Source of the DNA: Paraclostridium dentum | Lineage (GTDB): Bacteria > Bacillota > Clostridia > Peptostreptococcales > Peptostreptococcaceae | Length of the DNA stretch: 64,000 nt | Direction of reading: 5' to 3' | Assembly (NCBI RefSeq): GCF_012922555.1 | Contig: NZ_WIPK01000002.1 | Coordinates: 1 to 64,000, forward strand | Shown here: positions 18,074-25,361 of the stretch, one piece after another | Layout: every line of letters starts with the position of its first letter | How positions within the stretch are numbered: the stretch's first letter is position 1 | The notes under the pieces: generated by a model | Told to the model about the DNA's origin: nothing | The model's database searches: none | The model's input: only the letters and a program-made list of their open reading frames with translations | Position numbers and translations under genes: made by a program

Positions 18074-18631
18074 TTATAAATTTATAATTTCATTTGAGTT
18101 TATATCAATTAGATTTATATCTAAATCTAATTCATGAGAACTTTCTAGCATATCTATAATTGCAACTGAATGAGAACCATCTTTTGGAATAGAAGTACTT
18201 CCAGGATTTATAACTATAAGATTTTCATCAATAAAAAGCTCTTTTACATGAGTATGGCCAAGTATTAAAATATCAGCACCCATAGATTTTGCCTTTTTTA
18301 TAGTTTCTTCTTTAGAATCTACATATCCATGATTTATTAATATTCTAGCTTCTCCAAATTGACTTAAAACATAAGGTCCTTGTATAGGATGTTTTATAAC
18401 CATTTGGTCTACATCTGCATCACAATTCCCGCGAGCTATAAGTATATTATCTAATTCATTTATTTTAGATATAACACCTTTAGGGTTGTATCCATCAGGT
18501 AAATCATTTCTAGGACCATGGTATAAAACATCTCCAGCATGAAGTATAATATCACATTCAGATAAAGTATCTAAAGCTTTCTCAAAATAAAGTAAGCTAC
18601 CATGTGTATCGCTCATTACACCTATTTTCAT
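18074..18631 (-). CDS. YfcE/MJ0936-family metallophosphoesterase
   Basis: A 185-residue calcineurin-like phosphodiesterase. Metal ligands are visible in MSDTHGS, ILHAGDVLYHGP, IARGNCDAD, LINHGYVDS and LILGHTHVKE, and INPGSTSIPKDGSH is the family C-terminal signature. The YfcE family hydrolyses model phosphodiesters; the physiological substrate is unknown. ATG 18631 follows TAGGAGG and lies 19 nt after nadK on the same strand, so the two are probably cotranscribed. Confidence 0.88.
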   Translation of the reverse strand: MKIGVMSDTHGSLLYFEKALDTLSECDIILHAGDVLYHGPRNDLPDGYNPKGVISKINELDNILIARGNCDADVDQMVIKHPIQGPYVLSQFGEARILINHGYVDSKEETIKKAKSMGADILILGHTHVKELFIDENLIVINPGSTSIPKDGSHSVAIIDMLESSHELDLDINLIDINSNEIINL

Positions 18632-18650
18632 AAAATTAACCTCCTAAATA

Positions 18651-19451
18651 TTATAAAAATTTTTCAGAGACTCTGCTCCAAAATTCATAGTTATCGAGTC
18701 TAACTAATTTAACAAATACGTCTGATGTAGTAATTGATATGCTTGTTATTCTTTCGAATCTATGCTCAACTCCATCAACGACTATTAATAAAGAATCTTC
18801 AAATCTATACTCTGGCAAAATGCCAATTAATGCATCATGAGGAAATATAATACTAGAAGTAAAGCACCTATATGCATTAGTATTTATAGGGTGTAGAGGA
18901 GTTAACTGCATAAGTTTTAAGCTAGGATCAACTATACTACCGCCAGCAGCATAGTTATAAGCTGTTGAACCAGTTGGTGTAGAAATTAATAGCCCATCTC
19001 CACTAAAGTTTTGAATATCTTTATTATTGACATTTAAGTTAAGATGTATAGTTCTAGATTTATCTCCTTTTATGACAACATCATTGACCGCAAACATATC
19101 TATACAGCTTCCTTTTGTACATATAGTTGCTTGTACAAGAGGTATATCTTGTAGTATAAAGTTACCTTTTTTATAATCATCAATAAATTTATCAATAAAA
19201 TTAGGATATACATCGGTAAAAAAACCTAGATGACCAGTATTTATACCTAAAATAGGTATTTCAGGAAAATCGAAGTCATGAACAGTTTTTAAAAAAGAAC
19301 CATCACCGCCAATTGATATTATAAGCTCAGCCGCACCATCAAAAGTATAGCTTACGTTAAAGCCAGCACAAATTAGTTTTTCAGTTAGTACATCTCTTGT
19401 TTTAATAGATAGATCTAATGAATTTGAGTTTATTATTATCGTTCTTTTCAT
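18651..19451 (-). CDS. nadK: NAD kinase
   Basis: A 266-residue enzyme that phosphorylates NAD+ to NADP+ in the cytoplasm. Diagnostic motifs are IISIGGDGSFL (the catalytic GGDG), GINTGHLGFFTD, LISTPTGSTAYNYAAGGSIVDP and, near the C-terminus, the VDG segment before the last strand. Length is typical for the short bacterial form. It is first of a two-gene operon with the phosphodiesterase downstream, and diverges from the pseudouridine synthase gene. Confidence 0.95.
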   Translation of the reverse strand: MKRTIIINSNSLDLSIKTRDVLTEKLICAGFNVSYTFDGAAELIISIGGDGSFLKTVHDFDFPEIPILGINTGHLGFFTDVYPNFIDKFIDDYKKGNFILQDIPLVQATICTKGSCIDMFAVNDVVIKGDKSRTIHLNLNVNNKDIQNFSGDGLLISTPTGSTAYNYAAGGSIVDPSLKLMQLTPLHPINTNAYRCFTSSIIFPHDALIGILPEYRFEDSLLIVVDGVEHRFERITSISITTSDVFVKLVRLDNYEFWSRVSEKFL

Positions 19452-19602
19452 ATCCCCACCTCTTTACATTTGTATTATAACATAATTTAAAAATTAATTG
19501 ATAACTTAGTAAAATATGTAATGGATAAATAAAAAGTCTTATCTATTATGCAAAAATAGTATAAAATAGATAATGTTATTATAATTGAAAGTAGGTGTAA
19601 AT

Positions 19603-20505
19603 TTGTTCAAAAAAGAAGAACAAAGATATGATGTTATAGCTTACACAAGTGAGGAAAATGCAACTTTAAAAGAAATATTATTAGATAAGTTGAATTTCTC
19701 AGTAAGATCTTTATCAAAAATGAAAAGAAACCAAAGTGTTTTAGTAAATGGTACGTTTAAAAAGCCAAGTACTACTATAGAAAAAGGTGACCTAATAGAG
19801 GTTAAAATAGAAGAAGATATGGCAAATTTTATGCCTCAAGACTTAAATTTGGAAGTGATTTATGATGATTTTGACTTAATAATGGTAAATAAGCCTCCAT
19901 TTATAGTTGTACATCCAACAAAGAGTCACAATATAAATACAATTGCAAATGGAATTACAGATTATATAATTAAACGAAATGAAAAAGTTAAAATAAGATT
20001 TGTAAACAGATTAGATATGAATACATCAGGATTAGTAATAGTAGCTAAAAATGCATATGCTCATTATACTCTATCTAAAGATATGAGTGATGATAAGGTA
20101 ATAAAAAAATATATAACCATTGTAAAGGGAATTGTAAAAGATGATTTTGGGACTATAAATGAGCCTATATATAGACCTGGTGAAGATAGTATAAAAAGAG
20201 TCATTGATGATAAAGGTCAAGAATCAGTTACTCATTACAAAGTTTTAGAAAGATTAAATGATGCCACTGTACTAGAAATTAAACTAGAAACGGGTAGAAC
20301 TCATCAAATAAGAGTTCATATGAGCCATATTGGTCATGGTATAATTGGAGATGAACTATATGGATATGTAGATGAAGAATTAATAAATAGACAAGCTTTA
20401 CATGCTTATAGTCTAGAGTTTAATCAGCCAAGAACAAAAGAAAGTTTAAAATTCAAAGCGGAAATTCCACAAGATATGAAAGAGTTAATAGAAAAATTAA
20501 GATAG
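19603..20505 (+). CDS. RluA-family RNA pseudouridine synthase
   Basis: A 300-residue enzyme that isomerises specific uridines in rRNA or tRNA. An N-terminal S4-like RNA-binding segment (LKEILLDKLNFSVRSLSKM, VLVNG) precedes the catalytic domain. The catalytic loop reads VNRLDMNTSGLVIVAKN, with Asn where many members have His before RLD; the catalytic Asp is present. LETGRTHQIRVHMSHIGHGIIGDELYG is the conserved C-terminal block (read as adjacent motifs). I place the start at TTG 19603, which follows AGGTG by 5 nt; the upstream TTG 19585 lacks a site. The gene below begins 10 nt after the stop. Confidence 0.88.
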   Translation: MFKKEEQRYDVIAYTSEENATLKEILLDKLNFSVRSLSKMKRNQSVLVNGTFKKPSTTIEKGDLIEVKIEEDMANFMPQDLNLEVIYDDFDLIMVNKPPFIVVHPTKSHNINTIANGITDYIIKRNEKVKIRFVNRLDMNTSGLVIVAKNAYAHYTLSKDMSDDKVIKKYITIVKGIVKDDFGTINEPIYRPGEDSIKRVIDDKGQESVTHYKVLERLNDATVLEIKLETGRTHQIRVHMSHIGHGIIGDELYGYVDEELINRQALHAYSLEFNQPRTKESLKFKAEIPQDMKELIEKLR

Positions 20506-20515
20506 AGGTGAAATT

Positions 20516-21520
20516 ATGATAATACATAAGTTTATAGTACATGTACTAGATAAAAATAGTGAAGTTCCTATATTAAATGATTTTGAGGGGAAAATAAGTC
20601 AAGAAGTTGATAAATTTTTCCAAAAAATAATTAAAAGGGTTAGTAAAGATGATGATTTAAGAAAAGGTATCTTTAAAGATTACGAAAATAACATAGTTAA
20701 AAATTGTTGTGAGCAAATAATCTATGATGAAAATACATTTTTAGAAAATTCAAAAGAGATAGCTGCATATTTATTTGATACAATGAAAATAAATGCAGAG
20801 TTAGAGTCATGTGATTTAGCTATATGCTTATATACTGTGAAAGATGAAAAGTATGTAGGTATATTAAAATTAGATTACAAAAGATTATATACTCATTCTA
20901 TAGAGTTTGTAGATGATAAATTCAATATACAAATGGTTCCAAATGAAATAGGAATACCAGAGACACAAAGACAAAAGCAATGTGCAATAGTAGGCTTAAC
21001 TGGAATGAATGATGAATATCACTTAAGACTTTTAGATAAGGATGCAGAAAAGGAAGAGTTAGAATCTAAATTTATAAGTGAATTCTTAAATGCTGAGAAA
21101 ATTGTTGATGATAAACACAAAACTAAGGTATTTAAAAATAGTGCAGAAACATGGATAACTAATGCACTAGCTAATGATATAAAACAAGCAGAAGACGTAA
21201 GAAGTGTATTAAACTATACTTTAAAAGAAAAAGAAGAAATAGATTTAAATGATTTTGTAGAAAAAACAATTGATAATACAGACTTAAAAGAAAGCTTCAA
21301 AGAGCATATGGAAGATAAAGGTTTAGAAAAATCTTTTAGTATTGATAAGCAGTGGGTAGAAAAAAAATTAAAGAAAAGAAGTATAAAGACTGATACTGGA
21401 TTTGATGTAAGAGGAGAACTAAGTAATTTTGAAGATCCGATGAAGTATAGTGTAAAACAAAATCCAGATGGAAGTATTGATATAACTATAAAAAATGTTA
21501 AGTTTTATGAGGAAAAATAA
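20516..21520 (+). CDS. Nucleoid-associated protein, NA37/YejK-like
   Basis: A 334-residue soluble protein resembling the 37-kDa nucleoid-associated (YejK/NdpA) family: an MIIHKFIVHVLDK start, the IYDENTFLENSKEIAAYLFD region, YVGILKLDYKRLYTH and the CAIVGLTGMNDEYHLRLLDKD core (adjacent motifs). YejK of E. coli copurifies with the nucleoid; no enzyme activity is established. It follows the pseudouridine synthase by 10 nt with GAGGTG as ribosome binding site, so both share an mRNA. The C-terminal third is more divergent than the core. Confidence 0.75.
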   Translation: MIIHKFIVHVLDKNSEVPILNDFEGKISQEVDKFFQKIIKRVSKDDDLRKGIFKDYENNIVKNCCEQIIYDENTFLENSKEIAAYLFDTMKINAELESCDLAICLYTVKDEKYVGILKLDYKRLYTHSIEFVDDKFNIQMVPNEIGIPETQRQKQCAIVGLTGMNDEYHLRLLDKDAEKEELESKFISEFLNAEKIVDDKHKTKVFKNSAETWITNALANDIKQAEDVRSVLNYTLKEKEEIDLNDFVEKTIDNTDLKESFKEHMEDKGLEKSFSIDKQWVEKKLKKRSIKTDTGFDVRGELSNFEDPMKYSVKQNPDGSIDITIKNVKFYEEK

Positions 21521-21522
21521 AT

Positions 21523-21556
21523 AAAAAAACCGAGTTTAAAAACTCGGCTTTTTTTT
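21523..21556. terminator. Bidirectional terminator between the NA37 gene and acpP
   Basis: CCGAGTTT pairs with AAACTCGG around a 2-nt loop, with A7 before and T8 after. It serves both converging genes and overlaps the acpP stop codon. Confidence 0.88.
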
Positions 21557-21782
21557 ATTTATGCTCTTCTATAAAAGAGCAAATATCACCTATACAAGTA
21601 AACTTTTCAGCAGCTTCATCAGGAATTTCTATTCCAAATTCATCTTCTAAAGCCATTATAACTTCAACAGCATCTAAAGAATCAGCCTCCAAATCTTCAG
21701 TTAAAGATGTATTTAAAGTGATACTATCTAGATTATCAATACCTAGTTGATCAGCGATTATTTCCCTAACTCTTTCAAACAT
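21555..21782 (-). CDS. acpP: Acyl carrier protein
   Basis: A 75-residue acidic carrier for fatty acid synthesis. [19 protein letters not shown] holds the DSL serine that takes the phosphopantetheine arm. The start is ATG 21782 ([14 protein letters not shown]), which has GGAGG 6-7 nt upstream; a longer frame to 21809 is unnecessary. Unusually for a Firmicute, no fab genes are adjacent. It stands alone between a nucleoid protein and spore-type genes. TCIGDICSF near the C-terminus contains two cysteines, uncommon for ACP. Confidence 0.95.
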   Translation of the reverse strand: MFERVREIIADQLGIDNLDSITLNTSLTEDLEADSLDAVEVIMALEDEFGIEIPDEAAEKFTCIGDICSFIEEHK

Positions 21783-21928
21783 AATAAACCTCCTAATAAA
21801 TAAATTCATAATTTAATTGTAGTTTAATATAAGAAGTGAAATTTTTCAATATTAAATTATATAAATTTTAGAATAATATAGTAAAACAAGCATATATATT
21901 TTATAAAGAAAACATAGGAGGAATGATT

Positions 21929-22360
21929 ATGAAATATATAGGTTTATTAGCATCATCTGTATGCGTTGTAGTTGTGTTACTAATAAACTCATATTACAGT
22001 ATCATAAACTTAGATATCCAAAAGATAAGTTCGTATGTAGTAGAAAGTAATATGATTCTAGAAGACATTATAACTAAAGAAGAGAATGTTCCAAAAGATA
22101 ATAAAGAGTACATAGATAGACTTCAAAATTTAAAAAAATGTATAGAGGACACAAAGACATCTTTTTTTACAAGTAAATATAAAGATTATAGAATTAAATC
22201 AGTAGAAAGCATGATTGAAAGTATATCTAATGATAAGAAAAATAATGAACATTTAAATATGGTGAAAAAATATAATGAGCTATCAGAAAAAGAGCTGGAT
22301 AGTATATTAGAGAAAAATTTTTTCGAAGTAACATACTTATATACCCTAGCATATGAATAA
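21929..22360 (+). CDS. Single-pass membrane protein of unknown function
   Basis: A 143-residue protein I do not recognise. An N-terminal hydrophobic helix (IGLLASSVCVVVVLLI, about residues 4-20) anchors or exports it. The rest is a charged, helical, coiled-coil-like region rich in Lys, Glu and Asn. AGGAGG at 21916-21921 points to ATG 21929 rather than 21923. It sits immediately upstream of the array of tiny membrane proteins with only a 46-nt gap and may be cotranscribed with the first. An inverted repeat GAGAAAC/GTTTCTC (22365-22383) lies in that gap. Confidence 0.65.
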   Translation: MKYIGLLASSVCVVVVLLINSYYSIINLDIQKISSYVVESNMILEDIITKEENVPKDNKEYIDRLQNLKKCIEDTKTSFFTSKYKDYRIKSVESMIESISNDKKNNEHLNMVKKYNELSEKELDSILEKNFFEVTYLYTLAYE

Positions 22361-22406
22361 TTAAGAGAAACTATAGGTTTCTCAACATTGAAAAGGGGGT
22401 AACCAT

Positions 22407-22613
22407 ATGTCAAAACTAGATAATCTTTTAAGAAGTTTTGGATGTGGATGCAATTCATCCTTTGGAGGTTCAAGTTTATTAATAATAGCTGTTGTTGTAT
22501 TCTTATTATTATGTACTGACCTACTTGACAACTTTTTCTGCGATGATAATTCATGGATATGGATAATACTTGTAATCCTTTTATTATTCAATTTTGATGA
22601 TGGATGTTGCTAA
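22407..22613 (+). CDS. Tiny Cys-rich membrane protein 1 (68 aa)
   Basis: This is the most divergent member of a five-gene array. Two hydrophobic segments (LLIIAVVVFLLLC and WIWIILVILLLF) are separated by an acidic FFCDDNS turn, with Cys at both ends (FGCGCNSSFGG and DDGCC). AAGGGGG precedes ATG by 8 nt. No family is recognised with certainty. Size, Gly/Cys termini and position next to exosporium genes recall small spore-surface proteins of the YjcZ kind, but this is inference. A terminator follows directly. Confidence 0.65.
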   Translation: MSKLDNLLRSFGCGCNSSFGGSSLLIIAVVVFLLLCTDLLDNFFCDDNSWIWIILVILLLFNFDDGCC

Positions 22614-22639
22614 AAAAAGCTCCGATAGGAGCTTTTTTT
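22612..22639 (+). terminator. Intrinsic terminator after tiny protein 1
   Basis: AGCTCC/GGAGCT stem with a GATA loop, A-run before and T7 after. Confidence 0.85.
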
Positions 22640-22689
22640 ATTACTAAATATAAAAAAATAAATTTATATAAAAATAAAATTGTATAGTA

Positions 22690-22716
22690 ACCGTTTTTTT
22701 CAATTCCCATAGTATA
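22690..22716 (+). promoter_or_regulatory. Candidate sigma-K promoter of tiny protein 2
   Basis: AC (22690-22691), 16 nt, then CATAgtaTA (22708-22716) matches the mother-cell sigma-K pattern AC-N16/17-CATAnnnTA. It lies about 100 nt before the start codon. Matched by eye only. Confidence 0.5.
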
Positions 22717-22818
22717 AATTAAGTGCATAATACATTTGAGATAAGACTTCTGAAATTTTAATATGGGTTAGCTAATAAGTGAATAAAATTTTAGCAATCC
22801 AAAAAACAGGGGGTATAT

Positions 22819-23028
22819 ATGGGCAGTTTAAGTAGAATATTTGGATCAGGTGGATTCTTTAGTGGAGGAGCATGGTGGATAATAGTATTATTCTTCCTAT
22901 TCTTAGCTTTTCAAGAGTGCTTTGCAGAGATATGCATAACTGACTGGATTCCATTTTTAATATTACTTCTTATTGTTTGTTCATGTGGAATGGATGGATG
23001 CGGAGAGGACTTCGACTGTGGTTGTTAA
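22819..23028 (+). CDS. Tiny Cys/Trp-rich membrane protein 2 (69 aa)
   Basis: This protein shares with members 3-5 the core GGAWWIIVLFFLFLAF, then an acidic turn, then WIPFLILLLIVCSCG. It ends in a Cys/Asp-rich tail (MDGCGEDFDCGC). The two hydrophobic stretches suggest a helical hairpin in the membrane with a Cys-bearing loop between them. CAGGGGG stands 5 nt before ATG. Preceded by a sigma-K-like promoter and followed by its own terminator, so it is a separate transcription unit. Confidence 0.75.
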   Translation: MGSLSRIFGSGGFFSGGAWWIIVLFFLFLAFQECFAEICITDWIPFLILLLIVCSCGMDGCGEDFDCGC

Positions 23029-23041
23029 TTAAAAGGGGGAA

Positions 23042-23067
23042 GGCTACCTATATTAGGTAGCCTTTTT
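23042..23067 (+). terminator. Intrinsic terminator after tiny protein 2
   Basis: GGCTACCTA pairs with TAGGTAGCC around TAT, followed by T5. Confidence 0.85.
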
Positions 23068-23136
23068 AGTATTTAAAGTGATTAAAAAAATACTATTAAA
23101 AAATTATAAAATTATTATCAAAAAGTAAAGGCTATG

Positions 23137-23145
23137 CATAGTATA
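23137..23145 (+). promoter_or_regulatory. Candidate sigma-K -10 element of tiny protein 3
   Basis: CATAgtaTA is the same -10 box as upstream of tiny protein 2. The expected AC at -35 is not clear (CA occurs at the 16-nt position), so support is weaker. Confidence 0.4.
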
Positions 23146-23194
23146 TGTTAAGAGCGAAAGCTCAAATAATTAATCATCAACAGGAGGTAACACA

Positions 23195-23368
23195 ATGTTA
23201 GATAGACTATTTGGTGAAGATGGATGTTTTGGAGGAGCATGGTGGATAATCGTACTATTCTTCTTATTCTTAGCATTTGGTGACTGCTGGGAAGAACTAG
23301 ATATATGTGCATGGATACCATTCTTAATAGTTTTATTAATATTATGTAGTTGTGGTGGATTCTTCTAG
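23195..23368 (+). CDS. Tiny Cys/Trp-rich membrane protein 3 (57 aa)
   Basis: A short gene translated from ATG 23195 behind CAGGAGGT. It opens MLDRLFGEDGCFGGAWWII and continues with a hydrophobic LFFLFLAFG stretch. A Cys/Trp turn (DCWEELDICAW) and a second hydrophobic stretch ending CSCGGFF follow. Family members 3, 4 and 5 share this scaffold nearly residue for residue. It lacks the long acidic/Cys tail of members 2 and 5. Function is unknown; a spore-coat or exosporium role is inferred from neighbours and promoter type. Confidence 0.75.
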   Translation: MLDRLFGEDGCFGGAWWIIVLFFLFLAFGDCWEELDICAWIPFLIVLLILCSCGGFF

Positions 23369-23416
23369 TTCACTATAAAAAATTAAGACAATTTCACTAT
23401 AAAAAATTAAGACAAT
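23369..23416 (+). repeat. Exact tandem repeat, 2 x 24 bp
   Basis: The unit TTCACTATAAAAAATTAAGA plus four bases occurs twice without interruption (23369-23392 and 23393-23416), starting right after the stop of tiny protein 3. It fills most of the gap to tiny protein 4. Confidence 0.95.
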
Positions 23417-23445
23417 ACTAGAAATAGACAACAGGAGGTAACAAA

Positions 23446-23616
23446 ATGTTAGATAGATTATTTGGTGGAGAAGATTTTGGATGTGGATGGATAATAATAG
23501 TATTATTCTTCTTATTCTTAGCATTTGGAGATTGTTGGGCAGAACTAGATATATGCGCATGGATACCATTCTTAATAGTACTTTTAATCTTATGTAGCTG
23601 TGGAGAATGCTTCTAA
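23446..23616 (+). CDS. Tiny Cys/Trp-rich membrane protein 4 (56 aa)
   Basis: A close paralogue of member 3: it begins MLDRLFGGEDFGCGWIII, then VLFFLFLAFGDCWAELDIC, then AWIPFLIVLLILCSCGECF. The GGAWW of the others is replaced by GCGW, moving a cysteine next to the first membrane segment. The ribosome binding site ACAGGAGGTAACA is nearly identical to that of member 3, indicating tandem duplication of gene plus leader. No separate promoter or terminator is seen, so it may be cotranscribed with member 3. Confidence 0.75.
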   Translation: MLDRLFGGEDFGCGWIIIVLFFLFLAFGDCWAELDICAWIPFLIVLLILCSCGECF

Positions 23617-23671
23617 CAATCGATTTAAATAACTAGTATATAAAGTATATACAGAGAAAAAAATAAAAGTA

Positions 23672-23699
23672 ACCAATATAAAGATAAATTCATATTATA
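23672..23699 (+). promoter_or_regulatory. Candidate sigma-K promoter of tiny protein 5
   Basis: AC (23672-23673), 17 nt, then CATAttaTA (23691-23699) fits AC-N16/17-CATAnnnTA, about 70 nt before the start codon. Confidence 0.5.
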
Positions 23700-23766
23700 T
23701 AAAATAGCTAGCTAATAAAAATTAACTAGCATTATAACTAAATGAGTTCAATTAGGAGGTAAATTT

Positions 23767-23970
23767 ATGTTAGACAGATTTTTTGGTAACGATGGATGTT
23801 TCGGCGGAGGAGCATGGTGGATAATAGTATTATTCTTCCTATTCTTAGCATTTGGAGAAACTTGGGCAGAGATAGACGTATGTGCATGGATACCATTCTT
23901 AATATTATTATTAATAGCTTGTTCATGTGGAGGATTCTTTGATGGTGACGATGGATGTGGATGCTGCTAA
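23767..23970 (+). CDS. Tiny Cys/Trp-rich membrane protein 5 (67 aa)
   Basis: It begins MLDRFFGNDGCFGGGAWW, carries the same first hydrophobic helix, an ETWAEIDVCAW turn and IPFLILLLIACSCGG, then a tail FFDGDDGCGCC resembling member 2. AGGAGGT precedes ATG by 7 nt. It has its own candidate sigma-K promoter and a strong terminator. With members 2-4 it defines a compact local family. In C. difficile I recall small genes (CD1063 series) directly before ccpA, which fits this position. Confidence 0.75.
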   Translation: MLDRFFGNDGCFGGGAWWIIVLFFLFLAFGETWAEIDVCAWIPFLILLLIACSCGGFFDGDDGCGCC

Positions 23971-23989
23971 TCACTGAATGACTAAATAC

Positions 23990-24029
23990 AAAAATAACAC
24001 GCCAGTAATTAACTGGCGTGTTATTTTTT
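23990..24029 (+). terminator. Intrinsic terminator after tiny protein 5
   Basis: A 15-bp stem (AATAACACGCCAGT with its complement) flanked by A-run and T6. Confidence 0.9.
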
Positions 24030-24139
24030 GTCGAAATATATTTAAAATGTTTAAAAGTTATGATAAAATTAATTTTTACAAAGACTTAAGAATAGATTTC
24101 ATAAAATATAGTAAAAATTAAGATAAGGAGGAATGCTAA

Positions 24140-25153
24140 ATGAAAACTAATGTAACAATAAAAGATGTAGCTAAAAAAGCAGGCGTTTCTATATCTACAG
24201 TATCTAGAGTAATAAATGATTCAAAACCAGTTACGGATGAAGTTAAACAAAAAGTATTAGACGTAATAAAAGAGACTGGTTATGTTCCAAATCCGTTGGC
24301 TAGAAGTTTAGTGACAAAGAAAAGTCAACTAATAGGAGTTATCGTACCAGAGGTATCAGATTCTTTTGTAAGTGAACTGGTAAACGGTATAGAGGAAGTT
24401 GCTAAAATGTATGACTATGATATATTATTAGCAAATACATACTCTGATAAAGAACAAGAATTAAAGAGCTTAAATTTATTAAGAGCTAAACAGGTAGAAG
24501 GTATCGTTATGATGTCTTGGAAAGTAGATGAAGAGCATTTAGAATATATACAAAATTGTAGAATGCCTGCTGTATATGTAAGTAAAACTGCTAGAAACTA
24601 CGATGTATATTCAGTAAGTATAAGTAATACGGATGCAACATATGATATGACTAAATATCTTATAGATAAGGGTCATAAAAATATATCTTTCATAATGACA
24701 AGTGAAGATGATACTGTTTTAGAAGCAGAAAGATATTTAGGATTTGAAAAAGCTATGAATGACAGTAACCTAGAAATAGATAAATCTCTAGTAAAAAATG
24801 CTGGAACGACATATAAGTACGGGTACGATAGCATGAAAGAAATACTAGATGAAGGTAAAAAGCCTGATGCTGTATTTGTTACAGGGGATGAAGCAGCTAT
24901 AGGAGCTCTTAACGCAATATGTGATGCAGGATATAAAGTACCTGAAGATATATCTGTTGCAGGATTTAATGATGCAAAAATAGCAGCTATGTATAGACCT
25001 AAATTAACTACAGTACACCAACCATTATATGATATGGGTGCTGTTGCAATAAGAATGGTAATAAAAATGATTGATAAGGAACCTTTAGAAAATAAAAAGG
25101 TTGAACTTCCATACAGAATAGTTGAGAGAGAAAGTGTAATAGACAGAAACTAA
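24140..25153 (+). CDS. ccpA: LacI-family regulator, catabolite control protein CcpA
   Basis: A 337-residue transcription factor. The N-terminal helix-turn-helix reads TIKDVAKKAGVSISTVSRVI, followed by hinge PNPLARSLVTKKSQLIGVIVP and a periplasmic-binding-like effector domain (DAVFVTGDEAAIGALNAI, SVAGFNDAKIAAMYRPKLTT adjacent). This is the arrangement of CcpA, which controls carbon metabolism with HPr-Ser-P. The neighbourhood supports orthology with C. difficile CcpA (CD1064), close to cdeC (CD1067). AAGGAGG precedes ATG. It lies 208 nt before hutH on the same strand but is separated by a terminator. Confidence 0.85.
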   Translation: MKTNVTIKDVAKKAGVSISTVSRVINDSKPVTDEVKQKVLDVIKETGYVPNPLARSLVTKKSQLIGVIVPEVSDSFVSELVNGIEEVAKMYDYDILLANTYSDKEQELKSLNLLRAKQVEGIVMMSWKVDEEHLEYIQNCRMPAVYVSKTARNYDVYSVSISNTDATYDMTKYLIDKGHKNISFIMTSEDDTVLEAERYLGFEKAMNDSNLEIDKSLVKNAGTTYKYGYDSMKEILDEGKKPDAVFVTGDEAAIGALNAICDAGYKVPEDISVAGFNDAKIAAMYRPKLTTVHQPLYDMGAVAIRMVIKMIDKEPLENKKVELPYRIVERESVIDRN

Positions 25154-25192
25154 TAAAAAAGCATGTTATCTAAAAGATAATGTGCTTTTTTT
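25154..25192 (+). terminator. Intrinsic terminator after ccpA
   Basis: A 12-bp stem around AAA (AGCATGTTATCT with AGATAATGTGCT, two G-T pairs), A-run before, T7 after. Confidence 0.88.
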
Positions 25193-25201
25193 ATTTTAAT
25201 G

Positions 25202-25265
25202 ATTTATATATTATTTTTTATTTATAAATACAAAGTGATATATAAATAAAAAATAATATATAAAT
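25202..25265. promoter_or_regulatory. 25-bp perfect inverted repeat upstream of hutH
   Basis: The arms 25202-25226 and 25241-25265 are exact reverse complements of 25 A/T-only bases, with a 14-nt centre containing the only C and G residues (AATACAAAGTGATA). It lies about 100 nt before hutH, after the ccpA terminator. It may be an operator or a structured leader. No known regulator site is recognised. Confidence 0.6.
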
Positions 25266-25361
25266 AAATGAAAGGACTTTCGAAAAATATGTAGAAGCTA
25301 TTAAATTACAAGACTAAAACCGTATTTCATAATTTTATTATATATATAGGGGGATTTTTGT

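Noticed and set aside
23369-23416. CRISPR-like repeat
   Set aside because: The two 24-bp units are directly adjacent with no spacers and there are no cas genes; it is a simple tandem duplication. No CRISPR array was seen in the window.
23342-23974. Open frames of 69-75 codons on the minus strand across the tiny-protein array, similar to one another
   Set aside because: They are antisense to genes 3-5. Their similarity only mirrors the plus-strand duplication, and they lack ribosome binding sites.
24140-25361. ccpA as a pathway-specific regulator cotranscribed with hut genes
   Set aside because: A strong terminator and a 208-nt gap with its own palindrome separate them, and the neighbourhood matches ccpA rather than a local LacI regulator.
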